A stretch of DNA of 64,000 nucleotides. Origin: Streptomyces aurantiogriseus (lineage in GTDB: Bacteria > Actinomycetota > Actinomycetes > Streptomycetales > Streptomycetaceae). The notes beneath the pieces were generated by a model. That model was given only the letters and a program-made list of their open reading frames with translations. It was not told the DNA's origin and made no database searches. The stretch is from assembly GCF_014649375.1 (NCBI RefSeq), contig NZ_BMSX01000022.1:1-64000 (forward strand), in the 5' to 3' direction. This document shows, one piece after another, positions 42,038-50,386 of this stretch; positions within the stretch are counted from its first letter, which is position 1; the number at the start of each line of letters is the position of its first letter. Position numbers and translations under genes: made by a program.

Positions 42038-43273
42038 ATGGCTTTGCAGATCAGCGCCACCAACCCGGAGCACCCGGCCCTCCTGCTGGAGCTGCCCTGG
42101 CACGTGCCCCTGGAGCAGTGGCCCGAGGAGGTCCTCGTGCCGCTGCCCCGGGGCATCTCCCGGCACGTGGTGCGCTACGCCCGCGCCGGCGACGAGGTGA
42201 TCGCCGTCAAGGAGCTGGCCGAGCGCCCGGCGCTGCGCGAGTACGAGCTGCTGCGCGACCTCGACCGGATCGGCATCCCGGCCGTCGACCCGCTGGCCGT
42301 GGTCACCGGGCGCACCGACAGCGCGGGCGATCCACTGGAGTCCGTGCTGGTCACCCGGCATCTGGGCGGCTCGATGCCGTACCGGTCGATGTTCGAGACG
42401 ACCATGCGGCCGGCCACCATGCACCGGCTGATGGACGCCCTCGCCGTGCTGCTGGTACGGCTGCACCTGGCCGGGTTCGCGTGGGGCGACTGCTCGCTGT
42501 CCAACACGCTCTTCCGGCGCGACGCGGGCGCCTACGCCGCCTACCTCGTCGACGCCGAGACCGGCGACCTGCACCCGCAGCTGAGCAACGGGCAGCGCGA
42601 CTACGACCTCGAACTCGCCCGGGTGAACATCAGCGGCGAGCTGCTCGACCTGGAGGCGTCCGGGGCGCTGCACCCGTCGGTGGACCCGGTCGAGTTCGGC
42701 ATGGAGATCTGCGCCCGCTACCAGAGCCTGTGGCAGGAGCTGACCCGCACCTCCGTCTACCCCGCGGGCAAGTACCACTACATCGAGCGCCGGATCCGCC
42801 GGCTCAACGACCTCGGCTTCGACGTGGCGGAGATGCAGATCGAGCACTCCTCCAACGGCGACACGGTCACCTTCGTGCCCAAGGTCGTCGACGCGGGCCA
42901 CCACCAGCGGCAGCTGCTGCGCCTGACCGGCCTGGACACCGAGGAGAACCAGGCGAGACGGCTGCTGAACGACCTGGAGAGCTGGATGGCGACCCAGGAC
43001 GACTACGCGCCCGGCGACCCCCTCGCCGCCCGCCCCGAGGTGCTCGCGCACCGGTGGGTGCGCGACGTGTTCCGGCCGACCGTGCGGGCCGTGCCGGTCG
43101 AGCTGCGCGGCTCCATGGACCCGGCGGAGATCTACCACGAACTCCTCGAACATCGCTGGTACCTGTCGGAGCGGGCGCAGCACGACATCGGGCTGGACAC
43201 GGCCGTCAAGGACTACATCGAGAAGATCCTGCCCAAGGCGCGGGAGACGCTGGAGCCGACCCTGCCGGAGTGA
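42038..43273 (+). CDS. DUF4032 kinase-like protein
   Basis: A 411-residue protein. The front half (about residues 35-190) has a lipopolysaccharide-kinase-like fold: VIAVKELAERPALREYELL with an ATP-site Lys, and LHLAGFAWGDCSLSNTLF where WGD-x4-N replaces HRD-x4-N, plus YLVDAETGD. The back half is the DUF4032 domain proper (about 200-400). The substrate is not known. ATG 42038 follows AAGGTCAGG. Its end is 2 bases from the convergent universal stress protein stop. Confidence 0.85.
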   Translation: MALQISATNPEHPALLLELPWHVPLEQWPEEVLVPLPRGISRHVVRYARAGDEVIAVKELAERPALREYELLRDLDRIGIPAVDPLAVVTGRTDSAGDPLESVLVTRHLGGSMPYRSMFETTMRPATMHRLMDALAVLLVRLHLAGFAWGDCSLSNTLFRRDAGAYAAYLVDAETGDLHPQLSNGQRDYDLELARVNISGELLDLEASGALHPSVDPVEFGMEICARYQSLWQELTRTSVYPAGKYHYIERRIRRLNDLGFDVAEMQIEHSSNGDTVTFVPKVVDAGHHQRQLLRLTGLDTEENQARRLLNDLESWMATQDDYAPGDPLAARPEVLAHRWVRDVFRPTVRAVPVELRGSMDPAEIYHELLEHRWYLSERAQHDIGLDTAVKDYIEKILPKARETLEPTLPE

Positions 43274-43274
43274 G

Positions 43275-44147
43275 TCAGGCGTGCGGGACGACGGCGACCG
43301 GGCAGTCGGCGTGGTGCAGCATGCCGTGCGCCACCGAGCCGATCCGGGCGCCGACCGCGGTGCGGTGGGCTCGGCGGCCGACGACCATCAACTGGGCCCG
43401 CCCCGACACCGACAGCAGCACCTGCCCCGCGCTGCCGATCTCCACGTGCTCGACGACCGGCACGTCCGGGAAACGCTTCCGCCACGGCTCCAGGGCCGCG
43501 GCCAGCGCCTGCCTCTCGTACGGCTCCAGGCCGCCGGCGTCGTCGAGGAGCTTGAGCGAGGCGGGGCTGTAGGCGAACACCGGCGGCAGCGTCCAGGCGC
43601 GGACGGCGCGGACGGTGGCGCCGCGGGCGGCGGCCGTCTCGAACGCGAACCGCAGGGCGGGGGCGCTGTCCTCGGGGGCACCCTGCTGGCCGACGACGAT
43701 CTCGTGCCCGGCCACCTCGGTACTGGGCTGGTCACCGGCGCGGACCAGGACCACCGGGCGGGTGGCCTCGGCGATCACCTGCTGTCCGACGGAGCCCAGC
43801 AGGAACCCGACGACGGCGCCGTGCCCGCGTGAACCGAGGACCAGCATCTGCGACTCCGCCAGGGCGGCGACCAGCGTCTCCACCGCGTCGCCCTCCAGGA
43901 CGTCGGTGGTGATCGTCAGCCCGGGGTGCCGCTCGGCGACGGCCGCGACGGCCTCCTGGACGGATTCCCGCACCCACCGTTCCTGATCGTCCCGGCCCGC
44001 CACCTCGGCCGCCGCGGCCGACTGGAACCGCCAGGCGTGCACCACCCGCAGCGCCAGGTCCCGCCGGACGGCCTCCCGGGCCGCCCAGGCGAGCGCCGCG
44101 CGGCTCTCGTCCGTCCCGTCGACCCCTGCCGTGATCGGGCCCGTCAT
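43275..44147 (-). CDS. Universal stress protein, tandem domains
   Basis: A 290-residue UspA protein with two domains (about 1-145 and 150-290). The first has a complete ATP-binding signature GSRGHGAVVGFLLGS; the second has GRRAHRTAVGARIGS, where the glycine after the first pair is replaced (A for G), so it may bind nucleotide poorly. Tandem Usp proteins in Streptomyces often belong to dormancy/stress regulons. ATG 44147 has GGGAGG seven bases upstream. Divergent from the glyoxalase-like gene. Confidence 0.92.
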   Translation of the reverse strand: MTGPITAGVDGTDESRAALAWAAREAVRRDLALRVVHAWRFQSAAAAEVAGRDDQERWVRESVQEAVAAVAERHPGLTITTDVLEGDAVETLVAALAESQMLVLGSRGHGAVVGFLLGSVGQQVIAEATRPVVLVRAGDQPSTEVAGHEIVVGQQGAPEDSAPALRFAFETAAARGATVRAVRAWTLPPVFAYSPASLKLLDDAGGLEPYERQALAAALEPWRKRFPDVPVVEHVEIGSAGQVLLSVSGRAQLMVVGRRAHRTAVGARIGSVAHGMLHHADCPVAVVPHA

Positions 44148-44214
44148 CCCGCTGCCTCCCTGGTCGTAAGAAAATGCGATCCTTCTGCCCTCAGTCTTCA
44201 CTACGCTGCCCGTC

Positions 44215-44568
44215 ATGACCTTGGAATGGGAACAGGTAATCGTCGACGCGGCCGACCCGGTCGCCCTGGGCCGCTGGTGGGCGGAGGCCCTCGGCTGGGT
44301 CACGGTCGACGAGGGGACCGACGAGTACGAGATCCGCCCCGCACCGGACAAGCTCCCGGGTCTGCTCTTCGTACGGGTGAAGGATGCCAAGACGGTCAAG
44401 AACCGGCTGCATCTGGACTTCCGCCCCGACGACCAGCGCGCCGAGGTCGAGCGGCTGCTGGCCCTGGGGGCCCGGCACGCGGACGTGGGGCAGGGCGAGC
44501 AGACCTGGGTGACGCTGGCCGACCCCGAGGGCAACGAGTTCTGCGTGCTGGGCGCGCGGCAGGGCTGA
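44215..44568 (+). CDS. Glyoxalase/VOC-family protein
   Basis: A 117-residue single VOC domain. It starts EWEQVIVDAADPVALGRWWAEAL, and HLDFRP and LADPEGNEFCVL carry the usual His and Glu metal positions. The reaction (dioxygenase, isomerase or antibiotic binding) is unknown. A TACGCT about 13 bases upstream of the ATG could be its -10. Located between the divergent Usp gene and the REC-oxidoreductase operon, 161 bases away. Confidence 0.85.
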   Translation: MTLEWEQVIVDAADPVALGRWWAEALGWVTVDEGTDEYEIRPAPDKLPGLLFVRVKDAKTVKNRLHLDFRPDDQRAEVERLLALGARHADVGQGEQTWVTLADPEGNEFCVLGARQG

Positions 44569-44663
44569 CCCCCGATCCCGGTCGCGTCTGCCTCCGCGTG
44601 CCCTGGCGTGTGCCGTGAGCGCACTGCCTCCCGCCTCCCGGCGCGAGTCGGGCCGATCAAACA

Positions 44664-44669
44664 TACGAT
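44664..44669 (+). promoter_or_regulatory. Possible -10 of the 44730 operon
   Basis: TACGAT 61 bases before the first gene lies in the AT-richest part of the 161-base spacer (GATCAAACATACGATG). No convincing -35 is seen, so an activator or other sigma factor may be needed. Confidence 0.3.
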
Positions 44670-44729
44670 GGGCGGAGCCGGCGCGGGATTCGCCGTGTCG
44701 CGAGCCGGAACCACTCGGGGTGGAAACGT

Positions 44730-46406
44730 ATGGCACAGGCCGCCGAAACAGCGCGGACCGTCATCCTGACCGTGGACGACGACCCGGGGGTCTCCCGCGC
44801 CGTCGCCCGAGACCTGCGGCGCCGCTACGGCGCCTCGTACCGAATCGTGCGCGCGGAGTCCGGCGAGTCCGCGCTGGAGGCGCTGCGCGAGCTGAAGCTG
44901 CGCGGGGACCTGGTGGCCGTGATCCTCGCCGACTACCGCATGCCGCAGATGAACGGCATCGAGTTCCTCGAACAGGCCCTGGACGTGTACCCGGGCGCAC
45001 GGCGCGTGCTGCTCACCGCGTACGCCGACACCAACGCGGCCATCGACGCGATCAACGTCGTCGACCTCGACCACTACCTGCTCAAGCCGTGGGACCCACC
45101 CGAGGAGAAGCTCTACCCGGTCCTGGACGACCTCCTCGCGGCGTGGCGCACCAGCGACTACCGGCCGGTGCCCAGCACGAAGGTGGTCGGGCACCGGTGG
45201 TCGGCGCGCTCCTCGGAGGTGCGGGAGTTCCTGGCCCGCAACCAGGTGCCGTACCGCTGGTACTCCGCCGACGAGCCCGAGGGGCGCCGGCTGCTGGCGG
45301 CGGCCGGGGCGGACGGGCAGAGGCTGCCGCTGGTGATCACCCCGGAGGGGACACCACTGGTCGAGCCGGACGCGCCGGAACTGGCCGCCCGCGTGGGGCT
45401 GGCGACGACGCCGACCGCCGATTTCTACGACCTCGTGGTGATCGGCGGCGGCCCGGCCGGGCTCGGCGCGGCCGTGTACGGCGCCTCCGAGGGGCTGCGC
45501 ACGGTGCTGGTGGAGCGGTCGGCGACCGGCGGGCAGGCCGGGCAGAGCTCCCGGATCGAGAACTACCTCGGCTTCCCGGACGGCGTGTCCGGCGCGCAGC
45601 TCACCGACCGGGCCCGCCGTCAGGCCACCAAGTTCGGCGCCGAGATCCTTTCCGCGCGCGAGGTCACGGGACTGGAGGTCAACGGCGCCGCGCGCGTCGT
45701 ACGGTTCTCCGACGGCTCGGCGATCGCCGCGCACAGCGTGATCCTGGCGACCGGCGTGTCGTACCGGCAGCTCCAGGCGCCCGGCACCACCGAACTGACC
45801 GGCTGCGGGGTGTTCTACGGGTCGGCGCTGACCGAGGCGCCCTCCTGCCAGGGCCACGACGTGTACATCGTCGGCGGCGCCAACTCCGCGGGGCAGGCGG
45901 CCATGTACCTGGCGCGGGGCGCCAAGTCGGTGACGCTGCTGGTGCGCGGGCCGGACCTGTCGGCGTCCATGTCGTACTACCTGATCCAGCAGATCGACGA
46001 GGCGCCCAACATCTTCGTGCGCCCCACGACGGTCGTCGAGTCCGCGCACGGCGACGGCCATCTGGAGCAGCTGACGCTGCGCGACACACAGACCGGACAC
46101 ACCGAACGCGTCGACGCGCAGTGGCTGTTCGTGTTCATCGGCGCGGCGCCGCTGACCGACTGGCTGGACAGGACGGTCCTGCGCGACGACAACGGGTTCA
46201 TCCTCGCCGGGCCCGACCTCACCCCCGACGGACGGCCGCCCGTGGGCTGGGAGCTGGACCGGCCGCCGTACCACCTGGAGACCAACATTCCCGGCGTGTT
46301 CGTGGCGGGCGACGCCCGTGCCGAGTCCGCCAAGCGGGTCGCGTCCGCCGTCGGAGAGGGAGCCATGGCCGTGATGCTCGTCCACCGGTATCTGGAGCAG
46401 TCGTGA
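44730..46406 (+). CDS. Response-regulator receiver fused to thioredoxin-reductase-like flavoprotein
   Basis: A 558-residue fusion. Residues 1-130 are a complete REC domain: D16-D17-D18 acidic pocket, phospho-site D68 (LADYRMP), T/A switch in LLTAYAD and K in YLLKPWD. About 160-225 is a glutaredoxin-like or linker fold. About 230-555 is a TrxB-like two-nucleotide-fold oxidoreductase: VVIGGGPAGLGAAVYGA for FAD, ATGVSYRQL, VYIVGGANSAGQAAMYLA for NAD(P)H, and GVFVAGDARAESAKRV. The CxxC of thioredoxin reductase is absent; C359 and C373 remain, 14 apart. First of three coupled genes. Confidence 0.9.
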   Translation: MAQAAETARTVILTVDDDPGVSRAVARDLRRRYGASYRIVRAESGESALEALRELKLRGDLVAVILADYRMPQMNGIEFLEQALDVYPGARRVLLTAYADTNAAIDAINVVDLDHYLLKPWDPPEEKLYPVLDDLLAAWRTSDYRPVPSTKVVGHRWSARSSEVREFLARNQVPYRWYSADEPEGRRLLAAAGADGQRLPLVITPEGTPLVEPDAPELAARVGLATTPTADFYDLVVIGGGPAGLGAAVYGASEGLRTVLVERSATGGQAGQSSRIENYLGFPDGVSGAQLTDRARRQATKFGAEILSAREVTGLEVNGAARVVRFSDGSAIAAHSVILATGVSYRQLQAPGTTELTGCGVFYGSALTEAPSCQGHDVYIVGGANSAGQAAMYLARGAKSVTLLVRGPDLSASMSYYLIQQIDEAPNIFVRPTTVVESAHGDGHLEQLTLRDTQTGHTERVDAQWLFVFIGAAPLTDWLDRTVLRDDNGFILAGPDLTPDGRPPVGWELDRPPYHLETNIPGVFVAGDARAESAKRVASAVGEGAMAVMLVHRYLEQS

Positions 46407-47878
46407 GCGGGCAGCTGCTGCCGTGCAGCCCGCAGGAGGTCGGCTCCCTGTTCCTGTTCGAGAAGCTCTCCCCGGAGCAGCTCGGGCGGTTGTGCGCCGA
46501 GGGGCGGGTGGAGCGGTTCGAGACCGGGCCCGTGTACACCGAGGGTGATCCGGCGACCTGCTTCTACGTGATGATCGAGGGCACGGTCGTGCTGTACCGC
46601 CGGGTCGGCGGCGACGACGTCGAGGTCAGCCGCACCTCGCAGCGCGGGGTGTACGCGGGGGCCATGCAGGCGTACCTCGGGGACCGGGTGCCGCAGGTCT
46701 ACAACAACTCGATGCGGGTGACGGAGCCGACGCGCTTCTTCGTGCTGCCCGCGCAGTCGTTCGCGGACATCATGCAGGAGTGGTTCCCGATGGCCGCCCA
46801 TCTGCTGGAGGGGCTCTTCTTCGGTTCGAAGAACACCCAGCGGGCCATCGGGCAGCGGGAACGGCTGCTCGCCCTGGGCTCGTTGTCGGCGGGGCTCACG
46901 CACGAGCTCAACAACCCCGCGGCGGCGGCCGTGCGGGCCACCGCGACGCTGCGGGAGCGGGTGGCGAAGATGCGGCACAAGCTCGCCGTCATCGCCCAGG
47001 GCCCCTACTCCCCCGAGGCCCTCGCCGAGCTCATCGAGATCCAGGAGCGCACGGCCGAACGGGTCGCCAAGGCACCGGCGTTGAGCCCGCTGGAGGCCTC
47101 GGACCGGGAGGACGAGCTCACCGACTGGCTCGACGACCACGGCATCCCGGAGGGCTGGCGGATCGCGCCGACCTTCGTGCAGGCCGGGCTCGACGTGGAC
47201 TGGCTCGAGCAGGTCGCGGCGGCCGTGGACGCGGACATCCTGCCGGGGGCGATCGGGTGGCTCAACTACACGGTCGAGACCGAGCTGTTGATGGACGAGA
47301 TCGACGACTCCACCAACCGGATCTCGCACCTCGTCGACGCCGCCAAGCAGTACTCGCAGCTCGACCGCGCCCCCTACCGGGTGGTCGACGTGCACGAACT
47401 CGTCGACAGCACCCTGCTGATGCTGTCCGGGAAGATCGGGCAGCGCATCGAGGTCGTCAAGGACTACGACCGCACGGTCCCGCCGGTCCCGGCCTACCCG
47501 GCGGAGCTCAACCAGGTGTGGACGAACCTGGTCGACAACGCGGTCTTCGCCATCAACAGCACCGGTGGAGAGGGCACGTTGACGGTCCGGACGGCGCGGG
47601 AGGGCGACCGGCTGCTGGTGGAGTTCCGCGACACCGGCCCCGGCATCCCCGCGGACATCCGCAGCCGTATCTTCGACCCCTTCTTCACCACCAAGCCGGT
47701 GGGTGAGGGCACCGGGCTGGGCCTGGACATCTCCTGGCGGATCGTGGTCAACAAGCACCACGGCAGCCTCCAGGTCGAGTCGGTGCCGGGCGACACCCGC
47801 TTCCAGGTCCTCCTGCCGCTGACCGCCCCCGAGTCCGAGACCGCACCGGAACCCGAGACCGCCGAGGAGCCCGTATGA
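46403..47878 (+). CDS. Soluble histidine kinase with cyclic-nucleotide-binding domain
   Basis: A 491-residue cytoplasmic kinase without membrane segments. Residues about 15-145 form a Crp-like sensor (FETGPVYTEGDPATCFYVMI, then EGTVVLYRR). The phospho-acceptor is H167 in SAGLTHELNNPAAAA. A long helical insertion (about 180-340) separates it from the HATPase part: NQVWTNLVDNAVFAI, FRDTGPGIP, IFDPFFTTK, GEGTGLGLDISWRIV. Coupled by GTGA to the REC-oxidoreductase and by ATGA to the zinc finger, it most likely phosphorylates the upstream REC domain. Confidence 0.9.
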   Translation: MSGQLLPCSPQEVGSLFLFEKLSPEQLGRLCAEGRVERFETGPVYTEGDPATCFYVMIEGTVVLYRRVGGDDVEVSRTSQRGVYAGAMQAYLGDRVPQVYNNSMRVTEPTRFFVLPAQSFADIMQEWFPMAAHLLEGLFFGSKNTQRAIGQRERLLALGSLSAGLTHELNNPAAAAVRATATLRERVAKMRHKLAVIAQGPYSPEALAELIEIQERTAERVAKAPALSPLEASDREDELTDWLDDHGIPEGWRIAPTFVQAGLDVDWLEQVAAAVDADILPGAIGWLNYTVETELLMDEIDDSTNRISHLVDAAKQYSQLDRAPYRVVDVHELVDSTLLMLSGKIGQRIEVVKDYDRTVPPVPAYPAELNQVWTNLVDNAVFAINSTGGEGTLTVRTAREGDRLLVEFRDTGPGIPADIRSRIFDPFFTTKPVGEGTGLGLDISWRIVVNKHHGSLQVESVPGDTRFQVLLPLTAPESETAPEPETAEEPV

Positions 47879-48228
47879 CCGACGCCACCGGAATCGACCC
47901 GACCGTCCCGCCCAGCGGTACCGGCTGCGTCGACTGCGACGCGGTCGGCGGCTGGTGGTTCCACCTGCGGCGCTGCGCGGCCTGCGGCCACATCGGCTGT
48001 TGCGACTCCTCCCCCGCCCAGCACGCCACGGCCCACTGGAGGGCCACCGGGCATCCCCTGGTGCGCAGCTTCGAGCCGGGTGAGGAGTGGTTCTGGGACT
48101 ACGACAACGACGAGCTGTACGAGTCCGGACCCGAGCTGGCGCCGCCGGTCAGCCACCCGGCGGACCAGCCGGCGCCGGGTCCGGCGGGACGCGTGCCGGC
48201 GGACTGGACGCGGTCGCTGCACAGCTGA
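47875..48228 (+). CDS. UBP-type zinc-finger protein
   Basis: A 117-residue protein with a zf-UBP domain (about residues 15-80): C18-x2-C21, C34-x2-C37, C42/C43, H50, H54 and H60 are candidate zinc ligands. GGWWFHLRRC and SFEPGEEWFWDYDND are the conserved aromatic surroundings. In eukaryotes this fold binds the C-terminal Gly-Gly of ubiquitin. The tail is Pro-rich and probably disordered. ATGA overlap with the kinase gene shows strict coupling. Function in bacteria is not established; the terminator at 48277 ends the operon. Confidence 0.88.
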   Translation: MTDATGIDPTVPPSGTGCVDCDAVGGWWFHLRRCAACGHIGCCDSSPAQHATAHWRATGHPLVRSFEPGEEWFWDYDNDELYESGPELAPPVSHPADQPAPGPAGRVPADWTRSLHS

Positions 48229-48276
48229 GGGGCCCGCCCCGCAATCGCCGCGGCACCGGAGCCGGAACCGGTCGAC

Positions 48277-48313
48277 GGGGGTGCGCCCGGGCTCCCGGCG
48301 CGGGCGCACCCCC
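48277..48313. terminator. Bidirectional terminator hairpin
   Basis: Perfect 13-base arms GGGGGTGCGCCCG (48277-48289) and CGGGCGCACCCCC (48301-48313) with an 11-base loop, placed between the convergent zinc-finger gene and M4 protease gene. There is no T-run. Confidence 0.8.
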
Positions 48314-48326
48314 TGTCGTCCCGGCG

Positions 48327-50126
48327 TCAGCGCCCGCCGGCCGGCGTGTTCGCGGCGGTCACGTTGACGGCGGCCCAGGCCCGGTTGACCGTCTTGTACT
48401 CCGTGCCGGCTGCGCCGTAGAGGTCCTTCGCCGCCTTCAGCGTCGCGACGCGCGCGTCGTGGAAGTCGGTCGAGGAGACCATGTAGCGGGTCAGGGCGCG
48501 GTAGAAGATCGCGGTGGCCTTGGCGCGGCCGATGCCCTTGACGGGAACGCCGTCGTAGGTCTGCGAGTCGTAGGCGACCCCGCGGATCGTCTTGCGGCCG
48601 CTGCCCTCGGCGAGCAGGTAGTACGCGTGCGAGGAGACGCCGGAGCCGGCGTGGACCTCGGCGTCGCGCGTGGCCGGTGACCAGTAGTCGATGGCGCCTT
48701 CGAGCTTGTCGAGGGAGGGCTTGTCCAGGCGGCGCAGGAACTTCTGGTCGAGGCCGAGCTTCTCGCCGATCAGGTAGTTCGGCGGGTTCTTGGGGTTGTC
48801 GGTGCTGAACTCGACGTTGGCGCCGAAGATGTCGGCGAGCGACTCGTTCAGGGAGCCGGGCTCGCCGTACTGGTTGCCCTGCGCGTCGACGTACGTGGGC
48901 TCCAGGCGGGCGGTCGCGTCGACGACGCCGTGGGTGAGCTCGTGGCCGGTGACGTCGAGGACGACGAGCGGCTTCTTGATCATCTGGCCGTCGCCGTCGC
49001 CGTACAGCATGCAGACGCAGGCCGGGTCCCAGAAGGCGTTGGCGACCTTGTCGCCGAAGTGGACCATGGCGCGGGCGCCCTTGCCGTTGTTCGCGATGCC
49101 CTTGCGGCCGAAGGACTTCTTGTAGAAGTCGAGGGTCTTGGTGATGCCGTACTGGGCGTCGACGGCGGCGCTGGCGCGGCTGGAGACGGCGCCGTTGCCC
49201 CACTTGTTGGTGGTGCTGGTGAACGTCCTGCCGCGGGCGAAGTTCTCCAGTTCCTGGTTCTTCGCGTCGCGTGTCTCGGTGCCCCAGTGTGTGGGGTCCT
49301 TGAGCAGGTAGCTGGTGCGCGCGGTGCGGGTCGTGGTGAGCGGGACCTTGCCGGCGAAGAGGGAGGTGCCGGTTCCGGTGGCCGTGGACGGGTAGCGGGC
49401 GGCGGCCCCGGCCGAGGGTGCCGCGGTGAGGCCGGCGGACTGCGGGGCGGTGCCGGTGGCCGGGTCGAGCGTCTCGCCGCGCTCGCGCAGCGCGTCGATG
49501 AGGTGCGGTGAGAGGAACTCGTCACTGTCGGGCACGTTGCTGCGGACCGTGCCGGTGAGGGCGTCGACGACGACCGTGCGGGAGCCGCCGGCCTCGGTGG
49601 TGTCGCTGCCGGTCACACGGACCTGGTAGGCGAGGGCGCCGGCGCCGCCCCGGGCGTCCACGACGAGTTCGGCGCTCTCCGCCTCGCCCTCGGCGACGGC
49701 GGCGGCCTTCTCCTCGGCCTGGCGGGCCGTCAGCTTCGCGCGGGTGACGGCCGGGGCGACGGTGTGGTCGGCGGCCCGGGTGACACCCGCGTACGTGAGC
49801 CGCTCGGTGAGGTGGACGACGAGGTCGCCGCCGAGGACGGGCATCCCCTGGTGGGTCCGGACGAACCGGACGTGACGTGCGCCCTCCGGGTCGATCATCA
49901 CGTCCTGGGCCTGCAGGTCGTCACCCCGGCCGACGCCGGTCGCCGGGGCGTGGGCGAAGGCGGCGGCGCGGGCCGCCTTCACCACGGAGGTCGCCGGGGA
50001 GGCGGTCGTGGCGGTGGCGTGGGCCTCCCCCGCGGGCGGGGCCGCGAAGGCCGTGCCCGTCAGGCCCGTGGCGGCCGTGGTCACGGCGACGGCGACCGCC
50101 AGGCTGCGTATGTGTGCTCTCCGCAC
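48327..50126 (-). CDS. Secreted M4-family (thermolysin-like) metalloprotease
   Basis: A 599-residue preproenzyme. The signal peptide spans residues 1-28 (to TGTAFAA), then an FTP/PepSY-type propeptide to about 215. The catalytic domain carries VTGHELTHGVVD (two zinc His and the catalytic Glu), the third ligand in NESLADIFG, and the C-terminal SGVSSHAYYLLAEG with the transition-state His. It is a neutral endopeptidase of the exoenzyme set. GTG 50126 is the start preceding a clean signal peptide; the open frame to 50483 is not conserved-looking. A GGCGCC-GTTG-GGCGCC hairpin (50185-50200) sits in its leader. Confidence 0.92.
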   Translation of the reverse strand: MRRAHIRSLAVAVAVTTAATGLTGTAFAAPPAGEAHATATTASPATSVVKAARAAAFAHAPATGVGRGDDLQAQDVMIDPEGARHVRFVRTHQGMPVLGGDLVVHLTERLTYAGVTRAADHTVAPAVTRAKLTARQAEEKAAAVAEGEAESAELVVDARGGAGALAYQVRVTGSDTTEAGGSRTVVVDALTGTVRSNVPDSDEFLSPHLIDALRERGETLDPATGTAPQSAGLTAAPSAGAAARYPSTATGTGTSLFAGKVPLTTTRTARTSYLLKDPTHWGTETRDAKNQELENFARGRTFTSTTNKWGNGAVSSRASAAVDAQYGITKTLDFYKKSFGRKGIANNGKGARAMVHFGDKVANAFWDPACVCMLYGDGDGQMIKKPLVVLDVTGHELTHGVVDATARLEPTYVDAQGNQYGEPGSLNESLADIFGANVEFSTDNPKNPPNYLIGEKLGLDQKFLRRLDKPSLDKLEGAIDYWSPATRDAEVHAGSGVSSHAYYLLAEGSGRKTIRGVAYDSQTYDGVPVKGIGRAKATAIFYRALTRYMVSSTDFHDARVATLKAAKDLYGAAGTEYKTVNRAWAAVNVTAANTPAGGR

Positions 50127-50386
50127 TGGTGAGGATTCCTTCTGCGTTCCGGCGGTTCGCGGCTGCGCAACCGCCTTGGGACATGGCGCCGTTGGGCGCC
50201 AAGGGGGCTGGTCGGACCCCTGGAACCGCACCCTTACGGGTGAGACATGTCCATGTAAAGCGGAAATCGTCGCTTTCGACCGCTCCCGCCGCAATACTTT
50301 GGCCGACCCCGTCGCACAGTGATCAGCGAGTGGCCATCTGTGCGTCGGCTGTGGAGATGTGACGGAACGGAAGAAGGTTGCCTGGG

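Noticed and set aside
43275..46385. Extension of the universal stress protein frame to 1036 codons
   Set aside because: Only the part after ATG 44147, with its GGGAGG ribosome site, has Usp domains. The extension is antisense to the glyoxalase-like and REC-oxidoreductase genes.
45977..47761. A 594-codon minus-strand frame opposite the histidine kinase
   Set aside because: His/Leu/Arg-rich antisense shadow; the plus strand has complete kinase motifs.
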